41,434 bases of DNA, taken from the NCBI GenBank assembly GCA_001510335.1, contig LFFB01000001.1, positions 1 to 41,434 on the forward strand, read 5' to 3'. Both the position numbers and the translations under genes were made by a program. How positions within the stretch are numbered: the first letter of the stretch is position 1; every line of letters starts with the position of its first letter. Under the pieces are notes generated by a model, which made no database searches, was not told the DNA's origin, and saw nothing but the letters and a program-made list of their open reading frames with translations. Shown here piece by piece: positions 9,348 through 17,125 of the stretch. Source of the DNA: Actinobacteria bacterium casp-actino2 (GTDB taxonomy: Bacteria; Actinomycetota; Acidimicrobiia; Acidimicrobiales; Ilumatobacteraceae).

Positions 9348-10256
9348 GTGCGCATCGTCAGCCTGCTCCCGTCCACCACCGAAATCGTTTTTGATCTCGG
9401 ACTCGCAGATCAACTTCTTGGTGTCACCTTTGAATGCAATTTTCCTCCTGAGGCCCGACAGGGTCGCGAAATTGTGGTCGGCGGAATGGACACAAAACAT
9501 CTCACACCACTTGAGATTGATGAACTCGTCCGTGCCCGACTCGCCGCCGGCGATGAGTTGTATTCGCTAGATGACGATGCCTTGGCCCGCTGTAACCCCG
9601 ACCTCATCTTGAGCCAAGACCTATGCCGCGTCTGCGCGGTACCGAGTGGCGAAGTCGACCTTGCAGTGACTCGCCTTAATTGCCAGGCAACGGTTTTACA
9701 GATTGATCCGCACACGCTGATTGAGGTCATCGATTCGGTGCAAACCGTTGCCGACGCCGCCGGCGTCCCCGAGCGTGGCCACATCTTGGTTTCGGCTTTA
9801 CATCAGCGCCTTGCCATTCTTCGCCAACGAACCGACGCCCATCTCACGGGCAAGAACCGACCAACCGTGTTCGTTCTTGAGTGGATTGACCCTCCTTTCA
9901 TCGGCGGTCACTGGGTACCCGATCTCGTCGCAGCCGCGGGCGGGCAACCCATCTTGGCCCGCCCGGGCGAACGCTCGGTACCCTGTACTTGGGAAGCGAT
10001 TTGCGAGGCCGATCCCGACCACATCATCGTCGCGCCATGTGGCTACGGCTTGTCAGGCGCTCGTGAACAGGGGCTCAAGGTTCTTGACGAGATGCCAACT
10101 CGAGCCGCTGTGTGGGCCATCGATGCCGACGCCGTCGTCGTGCGTCCCGGTCCTCGTTTAGTGGACGGGGCCGAAGCAATTGCGGCGGCCCTTTTTGGCC
10201 CCGAAATCGCCGGCCTCCCAGCACTTCCTGCCGAGGTCATCCAGCGTCTACGGTAA
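9348..10256 (+). CDS. BtuF-like cobalamin/metallophore-binding protein without signal peptide
   Basis: 302 aa. The N-terminus [19 protein letters not shown] is the hallmark of the periplasmic-binding-protein-like cobalamin-binding family (BtuF fold). The mid part has [12 protein letters not shown], and the C-terminal lobe has [19 protein letters not shown] and [13 protein letters not shown]. Starting at GTG 9348 there is no signal peptide, as in many soluble 'cobalamin-binding' homologues whose function is unclear; in-frame ATG codons at 9261 and 9312 would not create a signal peptide either. No BtuC or BtuD transporter gene is adjacent, so a direct import role is not supported by context. 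A leaderless TACGCT promoter precedes it. It is followed after about 106 bp by the hydroxylase small subunit. Confidence 0.8.
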   Translation: MRIVSLLPSTTEIVFDLGLADQLLGVTFECNFPPEARQGREIVVGGMDTKHLTPLEIDELVRARLAAGDELYSLDDDALARCNPDLILSQDLCRVCAVPSGEVDLAVTRLNCQATVLQIDPHTLIEVIDSVQTVADAAGVPERGHILVSALHQRLAILRQRTDAHLTGKNRPTVFVLEWIDPPFIGGHWVPDLVAAAGGQPILARPGERSVPCTWEAICEADPDHIIVAPCGYGLSGAREQGLKVLDEMPTRAAVWAIDADAVVVRPGPRLVDGAEAIAAALFGPEIAGLPALPAEVIQRLR

Positions 10257-10278
10257 GAAGGCTCCGATACACGGGGTT

Positions 10279-10340
10279 GCTCCGCAATCGGGCAGAATAG
10301 GACATCTGCTTGTCACGAATGCACTCAGCATTCGCGGAGC
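10279..10340 (+). promoter_or_regulatory. Nested stem-loops in leader of hydroxylase small-subunit gene
   Basis: CGAATGC (10316-10322), loop ACTCA, GCATTCG (10328-10334) is a perfect 7-bp hairpin. An outer pair GCTCCGC (10279-10285) and GCGGAGC (10334-10340) encloses it. The structure ends a few bases before the GAAGGGGG ribosome binding site. It may be an operator, leader RNA structure or terminator for the upstream gene; no poly-T follows. Confidence 0.4.
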
Positions 10341-10362
10341 GGCTTTTGAAGGGGGAATCACT

Positions 10363-10821
10363 GTGCAGATCAAAGTCACTGTGAACGGCAAAAAGTTTAC
10401 TAGCGATGTCGAGCCGCGTACGCTGCTCGTGCATTACGTGCGTGAAGTTCTTAACCTCACTGGCACCAATGTCGGTTGCGACACATCGTCATGTGGCGCT
10501 TGCAGTTTGCATCTTGATGGTGAGGCCGTGAAGAGTTGCACCATACTCGCAGTGCAGGCCGACGGAGCCGAGATCACCACGATCGAAGGCATGGCCGCCG
10601 CTGATGGCACATTGCACCCGATGCAGCAGGCGTTCATGGAGAATCATGGCTTGCAGTGCGGATTCTGCACACCCGGAATGGTGATGGCGGCAACAAGTTT
10701 GCTCAAAGAAATTCCCAACCCCACCGAAGAAGAAGTTCGCATCGGTCTCGAAGGCAACTTGTGTCGTTGTACCGGTTACCACAACATCGTCAAGGCCGTT
10801 TTGGCCGCAGCAGGTAAGTGA
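10363..10821 (+). CDS. Molybdenum hydroxylase small subunit (2Fe-2S, CoxS-like)
   Basis: 152 aa. It carries both iron-sulfur motifs of the family: the plant-ferredoxin-like cluster C39-x4-C44-x2-C47-x11-C59, and the second cluster C99-x2-C102 with C134-R-C136 (CGFCTPG and CRCTGY). It transfers electrons from the Mo site to FAD. GTG 10363 is chosen because GAAGGGGG lies 6-7 nt upstream and [10 protein letters not shown] is the canonical start; the open frame extends further 5' without similarity. It is 9 bp upstream of the FAD subunit gene and very probably assembles with the large subunit at 2980-5268, as no other large subunit is present. Confidence 0.93.
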   Translation: MQIKVTVNGKKFTSDVEPRTLLVHYVREVLNLTGTNVGCDTSSCGACSLHLDGEAVKSCTILAVQADGAEITTIEGMAAADGTLHPMQQAFMENHGLQCGFCTPGMVMAATSLLKEIPNPTEEEVRIGLEGNLCRCTGYHNIVKAVLAAAGK

Positions 10822-10830
10822 GGAAACGAC

Positions 10831-11655
10831 ATGATCCCCGCAGCATTTGATTACGTTCGCGCCAGTTCAGCCGCTGAAGCTATTTCACTCATTGGTCAGC
10901 ATGGCTCTGATGCCAAGTTCATCGCTGGTGGACACAGTTTGCTCCCCATGATGAAGTTGCGTCTTGCACAGCCCGCAGTTCTTGTCGACATTTCACGCAT
11001 CAGCGATTTGTCGTATATCAAAGATGCCGGTGACCACATTGCTATTGGAGCAATGACCCGTCACATGGACGTTGAGAAGTCGTCAGTGCTTGCTCAGCAT
11101 GCGCCGTTGTTGGCTCATGCCGCAAGCCACGTTGGTGATCCGCAAGTTCGTCACCGCGGCACCATCGGCGGTTCTATCGCTCACGCCGACCCCGCATCAG
11201 ATCTTCCCGCAACGACCTTGGCTCTTGGTGCAACATATGTTGTTCAGGGACCGAGCGGAACCCGCGAAATTGCCGCATCAGACTTCTACAAGAGTTTCCT
11301 TGAGTCCGATCTTGCCGAAGACGAAATGCTGACCGAAATTCGCGTTCCCAAAATGAACGGTGCTGGTTGGAGTTTCCAGAAGTTCAATCGTCGTGCTCAA
11401 GACTGGGCCATCGTCGGTGTTGCTGCATGGCGTGGTGCCAACGGTTCCGGTGTCGGACTTGTCAACATGGGCCAAACCCCCATTTTGGCTTCGAGCGTGA
11501 GTACAGCACTTGCCGGTGGTGCTTCAATTGCTGATGCTGCGGCACTCGCGGTTGACGATGCACAGCCCTCAGCTGACAACAACGCAACCGTCGAATACCG
11601 CACGCACTTAGCCAAGGTTTTGGTGCGTCGCGCTCTCGAACAAGCCAGCGCCTAG
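10831..11655 (+). CDS. Molybdenum hydroxylase medium subunit (FAD, CoxM-like)
   Basis: 274 aa, normal for the family. The two FAD-binding motifs are visible: AGGHSLLPMMKLRL near 32-45 and TIGGSIAHADPASDLP near 111-126. The C-terminal third is the CO dehydrogenase flavoprotein C-terminal domain. It accepts electrons from the 2Fe-2S subunit and passes them to an external acceptor. GAGGAAA 5 nt before ATG 10831 is a strong ribosome binding site; the gene is co-transcribed with the small subunit. A GTCGTC/GACGAC hairpin at 11666-11681 follows the stop and could be a weak terminator. Confidence 0.93.
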   Translation: MIPAAFDYVRASSAAEAISLIGQHGSDAKFIAGGHSLLPMMKLRLAQPAVLVDISRISDLSYIKDAGDHIAIGAMTRHMDVEKSSVLAQHAPLLAHAASHVGDPQVRHRGTIGGSIAHADPASDLPATTLALGATYVVQGPSGTREIAASDFYKSFLESDLAEDEMLTEIRVPKMNGAGWSFQKFNRRAQDWAIVGVAAWRGANGSGVGLVNMGQTPILASSVSTALAGGASIADAAALAVDDAQPSADNNATVEYRTHLAKVLVRRALEQASA

Positions 11656-11700
11656 TTCTTTGCTCGTCGTCGTCGGACGACTTGCAGAGTTCATCAGGCT

Positions 11701-12621
11701 ATGAAAAACGTCTTGACTGCCAAGAATGCACGTTGCTTTCTGCTGGCGCTGTATTGCTGCGCATTCCTGTATTCATTTGCCCAAAATGGTTTACCCGTTG
11801 CCCGAATGGCTGTACTCGGTTGGGTGAGCGCAGCATTTATCATCGGCAATATTGGTAAGCCACAGCGCAAACAATTGCAAATGATAGGCGACCTCACCTT
11901 TTATGCATGCATGTGGTTGTCGTATGACTTCAGTCGCGGCATTGCCGATTCTTTTGGATTTCCAATGCAAGTTGAACTACCACGCAATATCGACAAAATA
12001 CTTTTCTTCGGCAACGATCCCAATATCTGGATACAAGACCGACTGTGGAACAAAAACATTCAGTGGTAAGACGTCTTTGGATCAATTGTTTACTTCACCC
12101 ATTTCTTTGTTCCCGTCGCAACTTCGGTGTATCTCTGGATTCGTTATCGTGAACAATGGATTCGTTACATCCGGCGATTCGCCTCAATTTTGTTTGCCGG
12201 AGTACTGACCTACATCGTGATGCCAACCGTTCCCTCGTGGATGGCCGCCAGCGATAAATACCCGTATCAGATCCTTGAACCACTACAGCGATCAACGGGT
12301 CGCGGCTGGAATTGGCTCGGGCTTGAAACAGTGAACAGTGTCCTGTTGCGAGGACAACAATGGGCCAACCCCACCGCAGCGTTACCTTCGTTGCACGCCG
12401 CATTCGCGCTATTTATTGTGGCCTTCTTTTGGAAGAGGATGCCCAATAAATGGGTGCAGCACTCGTCGTTGCTGTTTCCATTATCGATGGCCTGGTGCTT
12501 CGTGTACTTCGGCGAGCATTACATCACCGACATTTTGGCGGGTTGGGCCTACGTGGGTGCCTCGTTTTGGTTCTGGAATCGCTGGGAAGCCAAACGACAG
12601 ATGGTTGAACCGCTAGCCTGA
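11701..12621 (+). pseudogene. PAP2-family membrane phosphatase interrupted by one in-frame TAA
   Basis: A single reading frame of 307 codons is broken only by TAA at 12067-12069. Without the stop the protein reads continuously with multiple hydrophobic helices. It has a PAP2 catalytic core: PSLHAAF (S230-L231-H232) and FGEHYITDILAG (H273, D277). This is the pattern of the PAP2_3/inositol-phosphoceramide-synthase-like branch. The stop falls in QW-stop-DVFGSIVYFTHF. Related actinobacterial proteins generally have Tyr in a WYDV segment there (recalled, not searched), and TAT or TAC is one substitution from TAA. The 3' part could still be translated from GTG 12127, retaining the catalytic motifs but not the first helices. 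A true nonsense mutation, a sequencing or assembly error, or readthrough are all possible. Confidence 0.75.
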
Positions 12622-12641
12622 CCTTAACAGAGGTGAGAACA

Positions 12642-14075
12642 GTGAGTTCCGAAGGTCACGAAGCAGAGTTTGACTCGCGAAGCCTTGACGCCATCGCTGA
12701 TGCCGACCCGTATCCCTACTGGTACGAAGACGCTGATCAACCGTTATCAAATCCGACATTGGTGCGTACCGAAACCTGCGACTTATGCATTATTGGTGGC
12801 GGGTACACCGGACTGTGGGCCGCAATCATTGCCAAAGAACGTGATCCATCACGCGATGTCGTACTGATTGATGCCCACGAAATTGGTTCGGCGGCCAGCG
12901 GTCGAAACGGTGGCTTCATGGATGCCTCGCTCACCCACGGCATTGCTAATGGACAAGAGCGATTCCCGAAAGAAATCGCCCTACTCGAAGAACTCGGTAT
13001 TGCCAATCTCAATGAAATTGAAGCCGCAATCAAGCGCTACGACATTGACTGCGACTTTGAGCGAAACGGTGTCATTGAAGTTGCTTCAATCAGTCAACCC
13101 ACTAGTTATCTCGATGAGCTTCGGGATGATTACTTGCAACTGAAATCACTCGGACAAAAAGTCACATGGCTTGACCATGAGCAAATGCAAAAGCAGGTCA
13201 ACTCGCCCACCTACTCCGGTGGACTTTGGGTGCACGATCGCGCCGCAATTGTTGACCCAGCACGTTTATGTTGGGGTCTTAAAGCAGCCGCCGAGTATTT
13301 GGGTGTGCGCATTTACGAAGACGCCAAAGCCACATCAATTGAGCGCGATGGCGTTGGCATTCTTGTCACTACCCCCCTTGGTCGAGTGCGGGCCGGAAAA
13401 GTTGCACTAGCAACGAATGCCTTTAAGCCACTGTTGAAGCGTCTCAATAATTACATCGTGCCGGTGTACGACTACTGCATGGTGACTGAACCGCTGACAC
13501 CATCACAATTAGCAAGTATTGGCTGGGATAATCGCCAAGGTCTCTCGGACATTCCTAATCAGTTTCACTACTACCGACTCACTGAAGACAACCGCATTTT
13601 GTGGGGCGGCTACGACGCGATCTATTACTTCGGTGGCAAGATTTCGTCCGAGCTTGAAAGTCGTCCCGAAAGCTGGGCGAGGCTCAGTATGCATTTCTTC
13701 AAAACATTCCCTCAGTTAGAAGATGTGAAGTTTTCGCATATGTGGGGTGGCGCGATTGATACATGTTCGCGCTATTGCGTGTTCTGGGGCCAAGCCATGA
13801 ATGGTCGTGTTGCGTACGCGCTTGGTTACACCGGACTTGGTGTCGCTTCATCACGCTTTGGTGCTGAGGTCATGCTTGATCTCATTGATGGTCGACGATC
13901 TAGGGCAACCGAAACCGATTTTGTGCGCAGCAAGCCCTTGCCGTTTCCGCCAGAACCATTTAAGTTCATGGGAATTCAAGCAACCCGTTGGAGTTTGAAC
14001 CACGAAGACAAAACTGGCAAACGCAATTTGTGGTTACGTTCACTCGATCGTTTAGGTCTGGGCTTTGACAGTTGA
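12642..14075 (+). CDS. FAD-dependent amine/amino-acid oxidase (DAO family)
   Basis: 477 aa. An N-terminal ~45-residue extension (PYPYWYED) precedes a Rossmann FAD motif CIIGGGYTGLWAA at about 49-61. The SGRNGGF motif near 88-94 is typical of the gamma-glutamylputrescine oxidase/D-amino-acid dehydrogenase group. The C-terminal GYTGLGVASSRFGAEVMLDLI is the second FAD-contact region. Likely reaction: oxidative deamination of an amine or secondary amino acid. GTG 12642 has AGAGGTGA about 6 nt upstream; GTG 12633 lies inside that sequence. It is followed by tandem repeats and a convergent thiolase. No polyamine genes are adjacent, so the substrate is open. Confidence 0.85.
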   Translation: MSSEGHEAEFDSRSLDAIADADPYPYWYEDADQPLSNPTLVRTETCDLCIIGGGYTGLWAAIIAKERDPSRDVVLIDAHEIGSAASGRNGGFMDASLTHGIANGQERFPKEIALLEELGIANLNEIEAAIKRYDIDCDFERNGVIEVASISQPTSYLDELRDDYLQLKSLGQKVTWLDHEQMQKQVNSPTYSGGLWVHDRAAIVDPARLCWGLKAAAEYLGVRIYEDAKATSIERDGVGILVTTPLGRVRAGKVALATNAFKPLLKRLNNYIVPVYDYCMVTEPLTPSQLASIGWDNRQGLSDIPNQFHYYRLTEDNRILWGGYDAIYYFGGKISSELESRPESWARLSMHFFKTFPQLEDVKFSHMWGGAIDTCSRYCVFWGQAMNGRVAYALGYTGLGVASSRFGAEVMLDLIDGRRSRATETDFVRSKPLPFPPEPFKFMGIQATRWSLNHEDKTGKRNLWLRSLDRLGLGFDS

Positions 14076-14168
14076 GAACGCAGTGATGAGAGGCGTTCTA
14101 TACCTCTAAGAACGCAGTGATTAGAGGCGTTCTATACCTCTAAGAACGCAGTGATTAGAGGCGTTCTA
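14075..14168. repeat. 34-bp tandem repeat (about 2.7 copies) with hairpins at a convergent junction
   Basis: Copies start at 14076, 14110 and 14144 (last one 25 nt). Each copy carries AGAACGC and GCGTTCT separated by 11 nt (14075/14093, 14109/14127, 14143/14161), a 7-bp stem, and AGAGG/CCTCT pairs that allow an alternative fold. Copy 1 differs from copies 2 and 3 at one base. The array begins at the stop codon of the FAD oxidase and ends covering the thiolase stop codon (14155-14157), so it probably serves as a bidirectional terminator region. Confidence 0.9.
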
Positions 14169-15309
14169 TGATGGTGACGTTGGCTTGTCCGCCACCTTCA
14201 CACATTGTCTGCAGACCGAAACGTCCGCCAGTGCGCTCGAGTTCGTTCAAGAGTGTCGTCATCAAACGAGCACCGGTTGCGCCAAGTGGATGACCAAGAG
14301 CAATTGCGCCACCGTTCACGTTCACTTTGGCGTGGTCGGCATTCAGTTCGCGCATCCATGCCATCACAACTGGTGCAAATGCTTCGTTGATTTCGACCAA
14401 GTCGATGTCGTCAATCGTCATACCTACTTTTTGCAAAGCGCGCTTCGTTGCCGCGATCGGAGCCGACAACATCATGATCGGATCATCAGCCAAAACGCTC
14501 ATGTGATGAATGCGCGCGCGGGGCTTGAGACCGTGGGCTTGTACTGCCTGATCATTAGCGATCAAGATCGCAGCCGAACCATCCGAGATCTGACTTGCAC
14601 ACGCGGCGGTCAATCGTCCACCAGGAGTCAGTGTCTGCAGTGAGCGAATCTTTTCCCAGTTCGGTTCTCGCGGGCCTTCATCATGCTGAACACCGTTGAG
14701 TGGCGAGATCTCGGCTTCGAAACGACCTTCGGCGCGAGCCTTGATGGCACGCACATGTGACTCAACAGCGAAAGCTTCCATTTCGTCGCGTGAAAGGTTC
14801 CACTTTTCAACCATCATTTCGGCACCAACGAATTGGCTGACTTCGCCGTTGCCGTAACGGGTGGTCCAGCCGGGCGAACCGGTGAAAGGATCATCGAATC
14901 CGAGAGCCTGACCAGCGGTCATCGCCGACGAAATCGGAATCATGCTCATGTTCTGTACACCACCAGCGACGACGAGATCCATGGTGCCGCTCATGACGGC
15001 CTGAGCGGCGAAATGAACCGACTGCTGGGCCGAACCACATTGGCGATCGATCGTGACGCCCGGGACATGCTCGGGAAGACCAGCGGTGAGCCAGCAGGTG
15101 CGAGCGATACAGCCAGCCTGCGGTCCGACCGAGTCAACGTTGCCGAAGATGACGTCGTCAACAGCATTGGGGTCAACGCCAGTGCGCTCGATGAGGGATT
15201 TGATGCTGTGGGCGCCGATATCGGCAGGGTGGATCTGCGACAGTCCACCTCCGCGGCGACCAACGGGCGTACGGACAGCGTCAATGATGTAGGCGTTCGG
15301 AGAGCTCAT
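14155..15309 (-). CDS. Thiolase (acetyl-CoA C-acyltransferase)
   Basis: 384 aa, full-length thiolase catalysing thiolytic cleavage of 3-ketoacyl-CoA, or the reverse. The nucleophile C91 is in DRQCGSAQQ; NEAFAP is present; the catalytic H340 is in GGAIALGHPLGATG and C370 in MCEGGGQA. The N-terminus YIIDAVRTPVGRRGGGL is typical of degradative (FadA-like) thiolases. It has its own leaderless promoter (TAGGGT, 6 nt, ATG) although it follows the Ltp gene on the same strand, and a long stem-loop separates them. The stop codon is embedded in the 34-bp tandem repeat. Context (Ltp/DUF35, acyl-CoA dehydrogenases) indicates beta-oxidation of a lipid- or steroid-like substrate. Confidence 0.93.
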   Translation of the reverse strand: MSSPNAYIIDAVRTPVGRRGGGLSQIHPADIGAHSIKSLIERTGVDPNAVDDVIFGNVDSVGPQAGCIARTCWLTAGLPEHVPGVTIDRQCGSAQQSVHFAAQAVMSGTMDLVVAGGVQNMSMIPISSAMTAGQALGFDDPFTGSPGWTTRYGNGEVSQFVGAEMMVEKWNLSRDEMEAFAVESHVRAIKARAEGRFEAEISPLNGVQHDEGPREPNWEKIRSLQTLTPGGRLTAACASQISDGSAAILIANDQAVQAHGLKPRARIHHMSVLADDPIMMLSAPIAATKRALQKVGMTIDDIDLVEINEAFAPVVMAWMRELNADHAKVNVNGGAIALGHPLGATGARLMTTLLNELERTGGRFGLQTMCEGGGQANVTIIERL

Positions 15310-15315
15310 ACCGCC

Positions 15316-15321
15316 ACCCTA
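15316..15321 (-). promoter_or_regulatory. -10 box of leaderless thiolase promoter
   Basis: TAGGGT on the minus strand, then 6 nt, then ATG 15309. Confidence 0.5.
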
Positions 15322-15348
15322 CTTCCCCTCCCCTTTTCGGAACTATCT

Positions 15349-15401
15349 CGCCACTTTGGAAGATGGTTACCGCCTAGCGGCAGGCAAACTCCAAAGTGGC
15401 G
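15349..15401. other. Long perfect stem-loop between two minus-strand genes
   Basis: CGCCACTTTGGA (15349-15360) and TCCAAAGTGGCG (15390-15401) form a perfect 12-bp stem. The 29-nt loop contains an inner CCGC-CTA-GCGG hairpin (15370-15380). Pyrimidine-rich and purine-rich flanks (CCCCTTTTC / GAAAATGGGG) can extend it imperfectly. It lies 13 nt after the Ltp stop and before the thiolase promoter, so it may end the Ltp transcript, although no T-tract follows on the minus strand. Confidence 0.6.
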
Positions 15402-15414
15402 GAAAATGGGGGGG

Positions 15415-16617
15415 TTAGACGCCGACGATGACGGATGAGCCGTGGCCGAAGAGGCCTTGATTGGCGGTAATTCCCAGCTTGGCGTTCTCGATCTGGCGAC
15501 CTTCCGCCTGACCACGCAACTGCCACACCAGCTCGCACACCTGGGCGATCGCTTGGGCCGGAATCGCTTCACCAAAGCACGACAAACCACCACTGGGGTT
15601 CACCGGAATCCGGCCGCCAATTGTGGTTGCGCCCGAACGCAACAGTCCTTCAGCTTCACCAGGAGCACACAACCCCAGGTGCTCATACCAATCAAGCTCA
15701 AGAGCCGTCGACAAGTCGTACACCTCGGCCATCGAAAGATCTTCGGGGCCAACTCCGGCTTCTTCATAAGCATCCCAACAAATGGAATCTTTAAATCCGC
15801 GGGCCGGCGGGGCAACAACAGCCGATGAGTCGGTTGCAAAGTCGGGCATTTCTAGAAGTGTCTGCGGATAGGTCGGCGTACTTGTGCTGACCGCCTTGAT
15901 GCGCGGCACACCTTTCAGTGATCCGAGATGCTTTTCGGCGAATGCTCGACTCGTCACGATCATCGCAGCGGCACCGTCGGATGTCGCGCAAATATCAAGC
16001 AAGCGCAAGGGGTCGCTCACCACCGGGCTATTCAAAACATCTTCAACAGCGTTCTCTTTGCGGAAACGCGCGTATGGATTATTCAGCCCGTGCAAAGAGT
16101 TCTTCACCTTCACCTGCGCAAAGTCTTCCGAAGTCGCACCATAAAGATCCATACGACGGCGAGCGAATAGCGCGAAGTACGCCGGGTTGGTCGCACCTAA
16201 AAGATGGAAACGCAACCAGTCGGGATCATTCTTCCGATCACCGCCACCAACTGGGGCAAAAAATCCCTTCGGCGTCGTATCGGCGCCAATCACCATTGCC
16301 ACATCGCAAAAGCCCGCCAGAATTGAGGCGCGTGCAGTTTGCAAAGACATCGCACCACTCGCACACGCCGCATAGCTTGACGAAACGCGAGCACCGGTCC
16401 AACCCATCTTTTGCGCAAATGTTGCACCTGCAATAAAACCTGGGTAACCGTTACGAATGGTGTCGGCCCCCGCAACGTATTGAACATCTTTCCATTCGAT
16501 GCCCGCATCTTTCAATGCAGCACGAGCAGCAACCATTCCGTATTCGGTGAAGTCACGACCCCACTTGCCCCACGGATGCATACCTACACCCAAAACAACT
16601 AAATCACGATCACTCAT
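15415..16617 (-). CDS. Ltp/SCPx-type thiolase-fold protein, probable acyl-CoA aldolase partner
   Basis: 400 aa from the ATG at 16617, which overlaps the DUF35 stop (ATGA); an upstream open extension is not conserved-looking. The fold is thiolase: the nucleophile-position Cys is present (C85 in AACASG). However, the usual GHPLGATG histidine loop is replaced by FGEAIPAQ (about 348-355), and the C-terminal Cys-x-GGG motif is replaced by NQGLFGHGSS. This argues against ordinary Claisen thiolysis and fits the lipid-transfer-protein thiolases that pair with DUF35 proteins. In mycobacterial steroid degradation some such pairs (Ltp2 with a ChsH2 DUF35 domain) act as retro-aldolases (established). Here that role is inferred from fold and pairing only. 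Confidence 0.85.
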   Translation of the reverse strand: MSDRDLVVLGVGMHPWGKWGRDFTEYGMVAARAALKDAGIEWKDVQYVAGADTIRNGYPGFIAGATFAQKMGWTGARVSSSYAACASGAMSLQTARASILAGFCDVAMVIGADTTPKGFFAPVGGGDRKNDPDWLRFHLLGATNPAYFALFARRRMDLYGATSEDFAQVKVKNSLHGLNNPYARFRKENAVEDVLNSPVVSDPLRLLDICATSDGAAAMIVTSRAFAEKHLGSLKGVPRIKAVSTSTPTYPQTLLEMPDFATDSSAVVAPPARGFKDSICWDAYEEAGVGPEDLSMAEVYDLSTALELDWYEHLGLCAPGEAEGLLRSGATTIGGRIPVNPSGGLSCFGEAIPAQAIAQVCELVWQLRGQAEGRQIENAKLGITANQGLFGHGSSVIVGV

Positions 16618-17087
16618 TTTGCACCTCCAGCAACTTCGTCTTGAACTGCCGGTGCCCACACGTAAACCATGTAGTCAATGCCATCTTCGCGATACAGCAC
16701 ATCGGTTTCAAGTTGCATCCGCATTCCAACTTTCAGATCCTTTGCCAATATTCCTTTCGGCGCTTGACCCAGAACGATGATGCCTTCTTTTTCAAGTTGC
16801 ACCGCCACTAACGCGTATGGCTCAAATGGTTCGGCCGCACGATAAGGCAAAGGCGGAGCATAGCGATTCTCGGCATAACTCCAAACGGTACCGAAACGTG
16901 AAAACGGGGTCGCCGTCAACTCGTCGCTATCGCACAACGGACTCGGGCAGGCACCTTCGCGTGGCGGGAAAACATAGGTCCCACAAGCCGTGCACTGCGA
17001 ACCAATCAGATGCGGATTTTGATCAAGAGTAAACCAGCCTTCAATCGCTGGCACTTGGGATGCGTTACTCGTTGCGGTTTCTGACAC
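16614..17087 (-). CDS. DUF35 OB-fold / zinc-ribbon partner of Ltp thiolase
   Basis: 157 aa. A rubredoxin-like zinc ribbon has cysteines C32 and C35 (QCTACG) and C47 and C52 (ACPSPLC). It is followed by an OB-fold domain (FSRFGTVWSYAENRYAPPLP... ALVAVQLEKEGIIVLG). DUF35 proteins bind acyl-CoA and partner with thiolase-fold enzymes encoded next door. The 4-nt overlap with the Ltp gene indicates translational coupling and probably a complex. The GTG start at 17087 lies inside the TCTGAC-N5-GTCAGA operator, 6 nt after a TAGTCT -10 box, so the mRNA is probably leaderless and repression would act right at the transcription start. Confidence 0.88.
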   Translation of the reverse strand: MSETATSNASQVPAIEGWFTLDQNPHLIGSQCTACGTYVFPPREGACPSPLCDSDELTATPFSRFGTVWSYAENRYAPPLPYRAAEPFEPYALVAVQLEKEGIIVLGQAPKGILAKDLKVGMRMQLETDVLYREDGIDYMVYVWAPAVQDEVAGGAK

Positions 17088-17096
17088 ATCGTCAGA
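17080..17096. promoter_or_regulatory. Operator copy 1, TCTGAC-N5-GTCAGA, at DUF35-Ltp promoter
   Basis: Perfect 6-bp arms with a 5-nt centre (ACATC). It spans the DUF35 start codon, and its right arm overlaps the -10 box. It is identical in both arms to three other copies at catabolic promoters in this window. Confidence 0.8.
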
Positions 17097-17099
17097 CTA
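17094..17099 (-). promoter_or_regulatory. -10 box of leaderless DUF35-Ltp promoter
   Basis: TAGTCT on the minus strand, 6 nt before GTG 17087; partly inside operator copy 1. Confidence 0.5.
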
Positions 17100-17125
17100 A
17101 CCAACAACCGCAGATCATCACCGAT

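Noticed and set aside
14075-14168. CRISPR-like array
   Set aside because: The 34-bp units are directly adjacent with no unique spacers and contain a gene's stop codon; there are no cas genes. The same holds for the 14-bp array at 33321.
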